A DNA stretch of 64,000 nucleotides, taken from Pseudomonas mandelii (GTDB lineage: Bacteria; Pseudomonadota; Gammaproteobacteria; Pseudomonadales; Pseudomonadaceae). Made by a program: the position numbers and the translations under genes. The notes beneath the pieces are model-generated. The model did no database searches. It was not told the origin of the DNA and saw nothing but the letters and a program-made list of their open reading frames with translations. The stretch is from the NCBI RefSeq assembly GCF_024138395.1, contig NZ_JAMYDU010000003.1, forward strand, positions 186,001 through 250,000. The letters run 5' to 3'. Positions 1 to 7,564 of this stretch are shown here, piece by piece (position 1 is the stretch's first letter; every line of letters starts with the position of its first letter).

Positions 1-315
1 TTTCCCGAGGGCACACGCACCCAACCCGGTAAACCGCCGGCCTTTCATCGGGGGGGCGCGGCAATCGCCCTGCGCGGTGCGAGAATCCTCACCCCGGTGA
101 TCATCAAGGTCAATCCGACCACATTGACCAAGGCCGAACCTTGGTATCGGATTCCCAAACGCCGCGTGCACTTCAGTTTTCGTGTCGGGGCCGATATAGA
201 CCCACAGGCCTTCGCTGCGCTGGGTGCTGCACCTCAAGCCTCGCGCAAGCTCAACGACTATTTGCACTCTTACTTTATCAAGGAGCTCGCCGAAGATGAG
301 CGATCTGCACACTAA
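1..315 (+). CDS. 1-acylglycerol-3-phosphate-like acyltransferase, 3' end only
   Basis: The frame is open from the first base, so the N-terminal part lies upstream; 104 residues are visible. They begin with FPEGTR, the substrate-binding block of the PlsC/LPLAT acyltransferase family (the catalytic HX4D block would be upstream), followed by a segment reading RGAAIALRGARILTPVIIKV-like that fits the usual hydrophobic strand after this block. The stop lies 20 bases inside the next gene, an acyl carrier protein, so the two are translationally coupled. In aryl-polyene clusters an acyltransferase sits immediately before the paired ACP genes, and I infer the same role here: moving an acyl or aryl chain onto a lipid or glycerol anchor. 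Only the family is certain. Confidence 0.8.
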   Translation, partial: FPEGTRTQPGKPPAFHRGGAAIALRGARILTPVIIKVNPTTLTKAEPWYRIPKRRVHFSFRVGADIDPQAFAALGAAPQASRKLNDYLHSYFIKELAEDERSAH

Positions 316-571
316 TAGCCTGATGCTGGAAATCAAAGAATTGATCATCGAAGCCCTGGGCCTCGAAGACATCAGCGTCGATGATATCGGCGATGAGCAA
401 ACGCTGTTCGGCGAAGGCCTGGGCCTGGACTCTGTAGACGCCCTGGAACTCGGCTTGGCGATTCAGAAAAAGTACGGCATCAAAATCGATGCCGACGCCA
501 AGGACACCCGTAATCACTTCACCAACGTGGCGAGCCTTGCGGCGTTCGTCACTGCAAAACAGGCAGCTTGA
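296..571 (+). CDS. Acyl carrier protein 1 of the aryl-polyene cluster
   Basis: This 91-residue protein is an acyl carrier protein. The motif GLDSVDAL places the phosphopantetheine-accepting serine at about residue 46, and the acidic helical composition and length are normal for the family. I chose the ATG at 296 because it has AAGGAG ten bases upstream and overlaps the acyltransferase stop; an in-frame ATG at 224 would add 24 residues unlike an ACP. It is the first of two adjacent, clearly different ACPs, the arrangement of aryl-polyene operons where both carry the growing polyene or its starter. It needs a phosphopantetheinyl transferase, which is not seen in the window. Confidence 0.93.
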   Translation: MSDLHTNSLMLEIKELIIEALGLEDISVDDIGDEQTLFGEGLGLDSVDALELGLAIQKKYGIKIDADAKDTRNHFTNVASLAAFVTAKQAA

Positions 572-580
572 GACCGGACC

Positions 581-835
581 ATGCAAACTCGTGACGATAT
601 TTTCAATACCCTGCGCGATGCTCTGGTCGAACTCTTCGAGCTGGAGCCCGAGCGCATCAGTCTGGGGTCCAACCTGTACCAGGATCTGGAAATCGATAGC
701 ATCGATGCGGTCGACCTGATCGATCACATCAAACGCCAGACCGGCAAGAAAATCGCTGCCGAAGAATTCAAATCGGTGCGTACCGTCAGCGACGTGGTCG
801 AGGCGGTCTACCGTCTGGTTCAACCCGCCGCATGA
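581..835 (+). CDS. Acyl carrier protein 2 of the aryl-polyene cluster
   Basis: This is an 84-residue acyl carrier protein with the motif EIDSIDAVDL; the serine at about residue 40 should carry the phosphopantetheine arm. It starts nine bases after the first ACP and its last codons overlap the next gene. The two ACPs share the fold but little sequence outside the DS motif, so they probably have separate jobs, for example one for the aromatic starter and one for chain extension. Which is which cannot be read from the sequence. Confidence 0.93.
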   Translation: MQTRDDIFNTLRDALVELFELEPERISLGSNLYQDLEIDSIDAVDLIDHIKRQTGKKIAAEEFKSVRTVSDVVEAVYRLVQPAA

Positions 836-1377
836 GCCGACTGATCGGCCTGGGCCTGCTGCTGGCAGGCCTGTTGTACCCCTTTGCGGTGTATTTCGGC
901 ATGGAGCATTTTGCCCCGTGGCAGTTCGGTCTGCTGCTCGGCAGCCTGTGGCTGGCACGGGCGCTGACCGGCGAGCGGCGCCCCGGCAGCCTGTGGATGG
1001 CCGCGGTCGCCATCGGGTTCTGCCTGCTGCTGGCGCTGTTCGACAGCCCGGTGCTGCTGCGCTGGTACCCGGTGCTGATCAGCGCCTTCATGTTGGTGCT
1101 GTTCGGCCTGAGCCTGAAATACGGCCCGCCGATGATCGAACGCCTGGCCCGTCTGCGAGAACCGGAATTACCGGCCAGGGCTATTCGCTACACCCGCCAG
1201 GTGACGATTGCCTGGAGCGTGTTTTTTCTCTGCAACGGCTTGTGCGCCGCCGCCCTGACCCTTTGGGCGCCGCTGAGTTGGTGGATGTTGTACACCGGCC
1301 TGATCTCCTATGGATTGATCGGCCTGATGTTTGCCATTGAATGGCTGATACGACAACGGGTAAGAGGCCGCCCATGA
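832..1377 (+). CDS. Small polytopic membrane protein of the aryl-polyene cluster (COG4648-like)
   Basis: The 181-residue product is almost entirely hydrophobic, with about six transmembrane segments (near residues 3-22, 27-42, 50-68, 80-98, 121-141 and 147-170) and no soluble domain. The start overlaps the preceding ACP stop by four bases and the stop overlaps the ligase start as ATGA. Proteins of this kind are constantly found between the ACP pair and the acyl ligase of aryl-polyene and related pigment clusters, but no biochemical role is established that I know of. A role in anchoring the synthesis complex to the inner membrane is inference. Confidence 0.8.
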   Translation: MSRLIGLGLLLAGLLYPFAVYFGMEHFAPWQFGLLLGSLWLARALTGERRPGSLWMAAVAIGFCLLLALFDSPVLLRWYPVLISAFMLVLFGLSLKYGPPMIERLARLREPELPARAIRYTRQVTIAWSVFFLCNGLCAAALTLWAPLSWWMLYTGLISYGLIGLMFAIEWLIRQRVRGRP

Positions 1378-3053
1378 ATTGGATAACACTTGAGCAACTG
1401 TTGCTCAAGGCTCAGCCTGACCGGGCCGTGACGGCCGAACCGGCATTGAATCACGCGCAATTGTGCGAACAGGCCCTGAGTCTGGCTGCCGGCCTGCAAG
1501 CGCAGGGGGTACAGCGTATCGCCGTGCACCTTGAAGACGCCGCCGACCTGGCCATTGCCCTGCTCGGCGCCTGGCGTGCCGGGGTCAGCGTACTGCTGCC
1601 CGCCGACCTGCAAGCGCAGACTCGCCAGCGCTGGTCGACCGAGGTCGATCTGTGGCTGACCGATCAGGCCGACGATGCGCACCTGAGCGATTATCAGCAT
1701 CCACCACTGACGGCCAGCCCGCTGGACCTGGATCGCTGTCAGCTGAGCCTGTGCACCTCCGGCTCCAGTGGCGAACCCAAGCGCATCGACAAAACCCTGC
1801 GCCAACTGGCCAATGAAGTCGAAGCGCTGGAGCACCTGTGGGGCGCGGATCTGGGCGAGGCCTGCATCATCGGCAGCGTCGCCACCCAGCACATCTACGG
1901 GTTGCTGTTCCGGGTGCTGTGGCCGCTGTGCGCCGGGCGCTCATTCGTGCGCAAGCAACTGGCCTTCCCGGAAGACCTGCAACGCGCCAGCCGCGTACAC
2001 CCGGTTTTCGCCTGGGTCGCCAGCCCGGCGCTGCTCAAACGCATGGGCGACAACCTTGACTGGCCAGCGCTGAGCGCGGTGCGCCGAGTGTTTTCCTCCG
2101 GTGGTGCGTTGCCCGCCGAAGCGGCGCAAAGCCTGCATGAGCGCCTGCAACAATGGCCGACAGAAATCTTCGGCAGCTCGGAAACCGGCGGCATCGCCTG
2201 GCGTCAGGGCCAGAATCTCTGGCAGCCCTTCACCGATGTGGCGCTGAGCCAGGACAGCGATGGCGCCCTGCTTATCGCCTCACCGTACTTGCCGACCGGC
2301 CATATCGAACACACCGCCGATGCCGCGCGCATCGCCGCCGACGGCCGTTTCGAGCTGCTGGGACGGCTGGACCGAATCGTCAAACTGGAAGAAAAACGTA
2401 TTTCGCTGCCGATGCTCGAACAAGCGCTGATGACCCATGAGTGGGTCGCTGAAGCGCGGCTTGGCGTCGTCCAGGAAAACCGTGCTTCGCTGGGCGCGCT
2501 GCTGGTGTTGAGCGAGCAGGGTTTGCATGCCTTACGCAATCAGGGTCGACGCACTCTTACTCAGGAGTTGCGCCAACACCTGAGCCAGCATTGCGAGGCA
2601 CTCGCCCTGCCTCGTCGCTGGCGCCTGTTGCGACAACTGCCACTGAACGCTCAAGGCAAATTGCCTCAGGCCGAAGTGGAGACCCTATTGCTGGCGCCAC
2701 GCCCAAAGGCGCCGCAAGTGCTGGAACAGATCGACACCGATGGCGAGTGGAGCCTGCAACTGGCCGTCCCGCCAGACCTGGCGTATTTCAGCGGCCACTT
2801 TCCCCGAGCGCCGGTATTGCCCGGCGTGGTGCAGGTGGATTGGGCATTGAGCCTGGGCCAGCAACTGATGGATCTGCCGGCAAAATTCGCCGGTATGGAA
2901 GTGCTGAAATTCCAGCAACTGGTACGCCCCGGCGATGAAATCCAGTTGCACCTGCGCTTCGACTCGGCGCGCAGTAAATTGTATTTCGCCTATCGCAACG
3001 AAGCCGCCACCTGCTCCAGCGGGCGGATTTTGCTGGAGGCCGACTGTGGATAA
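1374..3053 (+). CDS. Fused AMP-forming acyl/aryl ligase and hotdog (FabA/FabZ-like) dehydratase
   Basis: The 559-residue protein has two parts. Residues about 1-440 are an ANL-family adenylating enzyme: the ATP-binding loop [11 protein letters not shown] is near residues 127-137, [10 protein letters not shown] near 261 and a [17 protein letters not shown] hinge near 330. Residues about 447-559 form a hotdog domain with the FabA/FabZ block [15 protein letters not shown]; His475 is the expected catalytic histidine. The first part should activate an aromatic or acyl acid and load it on an ACP, and the second should dehydrate 3-hydroxyacyl intermediates. I use the ATG at 1374 because it overlaps the previous stop as ATGA. 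In the E. coli aryl-polyene cluster these are, as I recall, two proteins (ApeH and ApeI). Confidence 0.88.
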   Translation: MNWITLEQLLLKAQPDRAVTAEPALNHAQLCEQALSLAAGLQAQGVQRIAVHLEDAADLAIALLGAWRAGVSVLLPADLQAQTRQRWSTEVDLWLTDQADDAHLSDYQHPPLTASPLDLDRCQLSLCTSGSSGEPKRIDKTLRQLANEVEALEHLWGADLGEACIIGSVATQHIYGLLFRVLWPLCAGRSFVRKQLAFPEDLQRASRVHPVFAWVASPALLKRMGDNLDWPALSAVRRVFSSGGALPAEAAQSLHERLQQWPTEIFGSSETGGIAWRQGQNLWQPFTDVALSQDSDGALLIASPYLPTGHIEHTADAARIAADGRFELLGRLDRIVKLEEKRISLPMLEQALMTHEWVAEARLGVVQENRASLGALLVLSEQGLHALRNQGRRTLTQELRQHLSQHCEALALPRRWRLLRQLPLNAQGKLPQAEVETLLLAPRPKAPQVLEQIDTDGEWSLQLAVPPDLAYFSGHFPRAPVLPGVVQVDWALSLGQQLMDLPAKFAGMEVLKFQQLVRPGDEIQLHLRFDSARSKLYFAYRNEAATCSSGRILLEADCG

Positions 3054-3063
3054 GTTGAGATCC

Positions 3064-3199
3064 CCTGTAGCAGCTGCCGAAGGCTGCGTCCGAGTGCGAA
3101 GCGCTCGCATCTGGACCACCACATTTATCCTGAAAGAACTCGAATACCGGTTTACGACCGCTTCGCGGCCGGACGCAGGCTTCGCCAGCTGCTACAAGG
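3064..3199. repeat. Palindromic repeat, family A, copy 1
   Basis: An imperfect inverted repeat of about 135 bases with outer arms CTGTAGCAGCTGCCGAAGG and CTTCGCCAGCTGCTACAAGG. It matches elements at 6856-6986 and 63586-63722 in arms and layout. It fills the only gap of more than 30 bases between genes of the pigment operon. Confidence 0.85.
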
Positions 3200-3217
3200 A
3201 CAGGGGTGTGAACCAAC

Positions 3218-3952
3218 ATGCATAACCCCTGCGCCGTAATCCCGGTCTACAACCACGAAACCGCCATCACTGCCGTGGTCGATGCGCTGCTTGCTTGCGG
3301 CCTGCCCTGCATTCTGGTGGACGATGCCAGCAGCCCGGCCTGCGCCAAGGTGCTTGACCGACTGGCCCAGCGTGATCGGGTTTACCTGATCAGGCTCACC
3401 GTCAATCAAGGCAAGGGCGGCGCGGTGATGACCGGCTTGCGCGAAGCTTCGCGCCTGGGCTTCAGCCATGCCTTGCAGGTGGACGCCGACGGCCAGCACG
3501 ACCTGCAAGACGTCAAGGTCTTCATCGAGCATTCGCGCGCCCATCCCGAGGCGGTGATCTGCGGCTATCCGCAATACGACGCCAGCGTGCCGAAGGGCCG
3601 TTTGTACGCCCGCTACCTGACCCACGTGATGGTTTGGATCAACACCCTGTCGTTGCAGATTCGCGACTCAATGTGCGGCTTCCGCGTCTACCCGTTGCCG
3701 CCGACCCTGGCACTGATCGACTCGGCCAGGATCGGCAAGCGCATGGACTTCGACTCCGACATCCTGGTGCGTCTGGCCTGGCGTAATCAGCCGATGCAGT
3801 GGCTGAAAACCAAGGTGCATTACCCTTCGGATGGCGTCTCGCATTTCCGCCTGTTCCACGACAATGTTCTGATTTCGAGCATGCACACCCGGCTGTTCTT
3901 CGGCATGTTGGTTCGCGCACCGGTAATCCTCTGGCGACGGTGGCGAGCATGA
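3218..3952 (+). CDS. Family 2 glycosyltransferase of the aryl-polyene cluster
   Basis: The 244-residue protein has the GT-A fold signature: N-terminal CAVIPVYNHE at residues 4-13, an acidic VDDASS block near residue 31, and the metal/nucleotide-sugar motif DADGQHD at 89-95. It resembles the dolichol-phosphate-mannose-synthase branch of GT2. The ATG is seven bases inside a short leader after the repeat, and the stop overlaps the next gene's ATG. I recall that the E. coli aryl-polyene cluster has a glycosyltransferase-acyltransferase fusion (ApeJ); here the two activities are encoded by this gene and the next one. A role in building the sugar or lipid anchor of the pigment is inferred from context. 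Confidence 0.88.
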   Translation: MHNPCAVIPVYNHETAITAVVDALLACGLPCILVDDASSPACAKVLDRLAQRDRVYLIRLTVNQGKGGAVMTGLREASRLGFSHALQVDADGQHDLQDVKVFIEHSRAHPEAVICGYPQYDASVPKGRLYARYLTHVMVWINTLSLQIRDSMCGFRVYPLPPTLALIDSARIGKRMDFDSDILVRLAWRNQPMQWLKTKVHYPSDGVSHFRLFHDNVLISSMHTRLFFGMLVRAPVILWRRWRA

Positions 3953-4896
3953 GCGACAACGCAGACAAACAGCACTGGGCCGACCGCCAGGAGCGTGGCA
4001 GTTTCTGGCTGATGAAGTTCACCGCGCTCTGCGCCAAAGTCTTGGGCCGTCGGTTGTTGAGCCCATTGCTGTACGGCATCGTGCTGTATTTTTTCCTGTT
4101 CGGGCGCAGCGCCCGCCAAAGTGCCTGGCAATACCAGCAGCGGCTCGCTGACTGGAGCGGTCGCAGCGAATTGCGCCCGACCCATTGGCGGGTGTTCGGC
4201 CAGTTCATGGCGTTCGCCGATTCCATGCTCGACAAACTCGATGTATGGAATGGCAAGCTGAGCATCGATCAAATCGAAATCATCGACCCGGCGCTGCTGC
4301 GCAATAAACTGCGCGGCACACGCGGGCAAATGCTGGTGGGCGCGCACTTGGGCAATCTCGAGGTCTGCCGGGCGTTGGCCGAGATCGGCGAGAAAGTCAC
4401 CATGAACGTGCTGGTGCACACCAAGCACGCCGAACAATTCAATCGTCTGCTGGGCGAAGCCGGGGCGACCAATCTGCGACTGATTCAGGTCAGCGAGCTG
4501 GACCCGGTGATCATGCTGCAACTGCATGAACGCCTCGAACGCGGCGAATGGCTGGCGATTGCCGGCGACCGCGTGCCGCTGCATGGCGGGCGCAGCGTGA
4601 CAGTGGACTTTCTCGGCCATCAGGCAGCATTCCCGCAAGGCCCTTGGTTGCTGGCCGGTCTGCTGAAATGCCCGATCAACCTGATGCTGTGCCTGAAGAA
4701 ACCCACGGGCGATTATCGACTGACCCTCGAACCGTTCGCCGACGCCATCGTGTGGAAACGCAGCGACCGCGAACAGGTCATTCATCAGTGGGCCTCCCGC
4801 TATGCCGAACGCCTGAGTCACTATTGCCTCGAAGCGCCCCAACAATGGTTCAACTTTTACCCTTTCTGGAAGACCGATGACGACGCCAACGCTTGA
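3949..4896 (+). CDS. LpxL/HtrB-like lipid acyltransferase of the aryl-polyene cluster
   Basis: The 315-residue protein belongs to the lysophospholipid/lipid A acyltransferase family. It has one N-terminal membrane segment near residues 33-52 and the catalytic HX4E block HLGNLE (His133 to Glu138). The ATG at 3949 overlaps the glycosyltransferase stop, which is why I prefer it over an upstream in-frame start at 3799. The 3' end overlaps the ammonia-lyase gene by 20 bases. The family transfers acyl chains from acyl-ACP to a lipid at the inner membrane; here the acyl donor could be the finished polyene on its ACP, which is inference. Confidence 0.87.
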   Translation: MSDNADKQHWADRQERGSFWLMKFTALCAKVLGRRLLSPLLYGIVLYFFLFGRSARQSAWQYQQRLADWSGRSELRPTHWRVFGQFMAFADSMLDKLDVWNGKLSIDQIEIIDPALLRNKLRGTRGQMLVGAHLGNLEVCRALAEIGEKVTMNVLVHTKHAEQFNRLLGEAGATNLRLIQVSELDPVIMLQLHERLERGEWLAIAGDRVPLHGGRSVTVDFLGHQAAFPQGPWLLAGLLKCPINLMLCLKKPTGDYRLTLEPFADAIVWKRSDREQVIHQWASRYAERLSHYCLEAPQQWFNFYPFWKTDDDANA

Positions 4897-6421
4897 GCCG
4901 GTAACCTTCGGCGAACTCCCTTTGCGCATCGAAGACGTGCTGGCGCTGGCCAACCGTCAGGTGCCGACGCAGTTGCAGGGCGATCCCGAGTTTCGCCAGC
5001 GCATCGCCAAGGGCCCGCAGTTCCTTGATTCCCTGTTGGACAAGGAAGGCGTGATCTATGGCGTGACCACCGGTTATGGCGACTCCTGTGTGGTGGCGGT
5101 GCCGCTGCACCACGTCGAAGCCCTGCCCCGTCATCTGTATACCTTCCACGGCTGCGGCTTGGGCAAACTGCTCGACGCCCAAGCCACCCGAGCGGTACTG
5201 GCAGCGCGTTTGCAGTCGCTGTGCCAGGGCGTTTCCGGGGTACGCGTGGAGCTGTTGGAGCGTCTGCAAGCCTTCCTCGAATACGACATTCTCCCGCTGA
5301 TTCCAGAAGAAGGTTCGGTGGGCGCCAGCGGTGATCTGACGCCGCTGTCCTACGTCGCCGCGACCTTGTCCGGCGAGCGCGAAGTGATATTCCGTGGTGA
5401 GCGTCGACAAGCCGTCGATGTACACCGCGAACTGGGCTGGGAGCCGCTGGTATTGCGCCCCAAAGAAGCGCTGGCGCTGATGAACGGCACCGCCGTGATG
5501 ACCGGTCTCGCCTGCCTGGCTTATGCGCGCGCTGATTATCTGCTGCAACTGGCCACGCGCATTACCGCGCTGAACGTGGTCGCTTTGCAGGGCAACCCGG
5601 AGCACTTCGACGAGCGTCTGTTCGCCACCAAACCCCATCCCGGGCAGATGCAAGTCGCTGCGTGGTTGCGCAAGGATCTGGCGATCGATGCGCCGACCGC
5701 GCCGCTGCATCGCCTGCAAGACCGCTATTCCCTGCGTTGTGCGCCGCACGTGCTCGGTGTGCTGGCCGACAGCCTGAACTGGCTGCGCTCGTTCATCGAG
5801 ATCGAGCTCAACAGCGCCAACGACAACCCGATCATCGACGCCGAAGCCGAACGCGTGCTGCACGGCGGGCACTTCTACGGCGGCCACATCGCCTTCGCCA
5901 TGGACAGTCTGAAAACCTTGGTGGCGAACGTCGCCGACTTGCTCGACCGCCAGCTCGCGCTGCTGGTGGACGAGCGTTACAACCATGGTTTGCCGAGCAA
6001 TCTGTCCGGCGCCACCGCTGACCGCGCGATGCTCAACCACGGCTTCAAGGCCGTGCAGATCGGCACCAGCGCCTGGACCGCCGAAGCGCTGAAAAACACC
6101 ATGCCGGCCAGCGTCTTTTCGCGCTCCACCGAGTGCCACAACCAGGACAAAGTCAGCATGGGCACCATCGCCGCCCGCGATGCCATTCGTGTGCTGGAGC
6201 TGACCGAACAGGTCGCCGCCGCCACGCTGCTGGCCGCCAACCAAGGTGTCTGGCTGCGCGCCCAGGCTGAAGACGCACGACTACTGCCACCGGCCTTGGC
6301 CGCGATGCATGAAGAACTGGCCCAGGACTTCCCGCCGGTCATCGAAGACCGTGCCCTGGAAGGCGAATTGCGCCTGTGCCTGCAACGTATCGCCGAACAA
6401 CACTGGAGGCTGCATGCGTAG
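4877..6421 (+). CDS. MIO-type aromatic amino acid ammonia-lyase (HAL/PAL/TAL family)
   Basis: The 514-residue protein is a full-length aromatic amino acid lyase. Ala150-Ser151-Gly152 inside SVGASGDLTPLSYVA is the triad that cyclises to the MIO cofactor, and the family block NSANDNPIID is near residue 313. It deaminates an aromatic amino acid to a cinnamate-type acid. The usual selectivity pair aligns by eye to Phe90-His91, which differs from the His-Leu of bacterial tyrosine lyases, the Phe-Leu of plant phenylalanine lyases and the Ser-His of histidine lyase. No hut genes lie nearby, so a catabolic histidase is unlikely; supply of an aromatic starter for the pigment is the natural reading. 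Confidence 0.9.
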   Translation: MTTPTLEPVTFGELPLRIEDVLALANRQVPTQLQGDPEFRQRIAKGPQFLDSLLDKEGVIYGVTTGYGDSCVVAVPLHHVEALPRHLYTFHGCGLGKLLDAQATRAVLAARLQSLCQGVSGVRVELLERLQAFLEYDILPLIPEEGSVGASGDLTPLSYVAATLSGEREVIFRGERRQAVDVHRELGWEPLVLRPKEALALMNGTAVMTGLACLAYARADYLLQLATRITALNVVALQGNPEHFDERLFATKPHPGQMQVAAWLRKDLAIDAPTAPLHRLQDRYSLRCAPHVLGVLADSLNWLRSFIEIELNSANDNPIIDAEAERVLHGGHFYGGHIAFAMDSLKTLVANVADLLDRQLALLVDERYNHGLPSNLSGATADRAMLNHGFKAVQIGTSAWTAEALKNTMPASVFSRSTECHNQDKVSMGTIAARDAIRVLELTEQVAAATLLAANQGVWLRAQAEDARLLPPALAAMHEELAQDFPPVIEDRALEGELRLCLQRIAEQHWRLHA

Positions 6422-6839
6422 CAAGGGAGTGCTTCACACCGACACGGAAATCCTCGTACCGTTCTTTGACGTCGACACCATGAACGTGGTCTGGCATGGC
6501 CATTACGTCAAATACCTGGAAGTCGCCCGCTGTGCGCTGCTGGACAAGATCGGCCACAACTACGACGCCATGGTGGCGTCGGGTTACGCGTGGCCGGTGA
6601 TCGACTTGCAGCTGCGCTATGTACGCGGTGCGGTGTTCGGCCAGAAGCTGAATGTGCGCGCCAACCTGGTGGAGTGGGAAAACCGCCTGAAGATCAGCTA
6701 TCTGATCAGCGATCTGAGCACCGGCGAACGCCTGACCCGCGCCTGTTCCGTGCAGGTCGCCGTCGACATGAGCAGCCGTGAAATGCAGTTGGCTTCGCCG
6801 AAGGTGTTCACCGACGCAGTTGAAAGGATGCTCCCATGA
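6414..6839 (+). CDS. 4-hydroxybenzoyl-CoA-type hotdog thioesterase
   Basis: A 141-residue single hotdog domain of the acyl-CoA/ACP thioesterase family. The block FFDVDTMNVVWHGHYVKYLE at residues 17-36 is the family active-site helix, with Asp21 the probable catalytic residue. The start codon at 6414 overlaps the lyase stop, and the stop overlaps the next gene's ATG. In aryl-polyene clusters a thioesterase at this place (ApeK in E. coli, from memory) is thought to release aryl or polyene chains from the ACP, possibly as proofreading. The precise substrate is not visible. Confidence 0.88.
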   Translation: MRSKGVLHTDTEILVPFFDVDTMNVVWHGHYVKYLEVARCALLDKIGHNYDAMVASGYAWPVIDLQLRYVRGAVFGQKLNVRANLVEWENRLKISYLISDLSTGERLTRACSVQVAVDMSSREMQLASPKVFTDAVERMLP

Positions 6840-7564
6840 ACCTGCTGAAAACCCTCTGTAGCAGCTGGCGAAGCCTGCGTTCGGCTGCGCAGCAGTCGCC
6901 CTGCGTTTCTTCTGATGAAGCGTGTGTGCAGGTTTTACGACGGCTTCGCCGCCGGACGCAGCCTCGCGGGCTCGGCAGCTGCTACATGTTTGTGGTGGCG
7001 CTGGGTTTTTCTTCATTGGCGCAGGCTTTTGATTTGCAGCAGTTGAGCGATCAACTGGCCAAACCCGATGTGATCCACGGCAGCTTCATCCAGGAAAAAC
7101 ACCTGCGCGCCCTGCCCCAGCCGCTGACCAGCAAGGGCACCTTCGTTCTGGCAAAAAACCATGGTTTGCTCTGGCTGCTGAAAACGCCGCTGCAACAGGA
7201 CTACCGCATCAGCGACAAAGGCATTGCCCGGCGTGATGCCAGCGGCTGGCAAATGCTGCCGAACAAGAGTGCCGGCGCCGAACAGAACCGTTTGTTCCTC
7301 GCGGTGCTGCAAGGCGACAGCAGTGGCCTGCAACGGGATTTCGAGCTTTCGCTGAGCGGCGATGCACAGAACTGGAAGCTGACCCTGACCCCGCGCTCGA
7401 TGCTGCTCAAGCAAGTGTTCAATCAGATCAACATCGACGGCGGCGAACTGGTGCACAGCATCGAGCTGCTCGAAACCCAGGGTGACCGAACCCTGTTGCG
7501 CATGCAGGACAGCACTAGCGCACAACCTTTGAGCGATGCGGAGCAACATGACTTTGCCGAGTGA
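6836..7564 (+). CDS. LolA-like periplasmic lipoprotein carrier, with a repeat inserted in the signal-peptide codons
   Basis: The mature part (from about residue 65) is an outer-membrane lipoprotein carrier (LolA/LolB-fold) protein: SFIQEKHLRALPQPLTSKG is the typical first strand. The ATG at 6836 overlaps the thioesterase stop, so translation should start there. Residues 1-7 (MNLLKTL) and residues 51-64 (MFVVALGFSSLAQA) together would make a perfect signal peptide, but codons 8-50 are a 129-base palindromic repeat that keeps the frame open and adds Arg/Cys-rich residues. Export may therefore be impaired. The only internal rescue start, ATG 6986, has no ribosome-binding site and no positive charge. 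In pigment clusters this protein is believed to help move the product to the outer membrane. Confidence 0.88.
   Translation: MNLLKTLCSSWRSLRSAAQQSPCVSSDEACVQVLRRLRRRTQPRGLGSCYMFVVALGFSSLAQAFDLQQLSDQLAKPDVIHGSFIQEKHLRALPQPLTSKGTFVLAKNHGLLWLLKTPLQQDYRISDKGIARRDASGWQMLPNKSAGAEQNRLFLAVLQGDSSGLQRDFELSLSGDAQNWKLTLTPRSMLLKQVFNQINIDGGELVHSIELLETQGDRTLLRMQDSTSAQPLSDAEQHDFAE
6856..6986. repeat. Palindromic repeat, family A, copy 2, inside a coding region
   Basis: Arms CTGTAGCAGCTGGCGAAGCC and CGGCAGCTGCTACA enclose an imperfect palindrome of about 131 bases, the same family as 3064-3199 and 63586-63722. It lies wholly inside the first 51 codons of the LolA-like gene and contributes exactly 43 in-frame sense codons (6857-6985). 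Confidence 0.88.

Noticed and set aside
4877..6421. Catabolic histidine ammonia-lyase (hutH)
   Set aside because: No hut genes are near, the gene overlaps pigment genes on both sides, and the selectivity residues differ from histidases.
6986..7564. Alternative start of the LolA-like gene at ATG 6986, which would leave the repeat outside the protein
   Set aside because: No ribosome-binding sequence precedes it, the resulting N-terminus has no positive residue, and the ATGA coupling at 6836 with the MNLLKTL half of a signal peptide points to the longer start.
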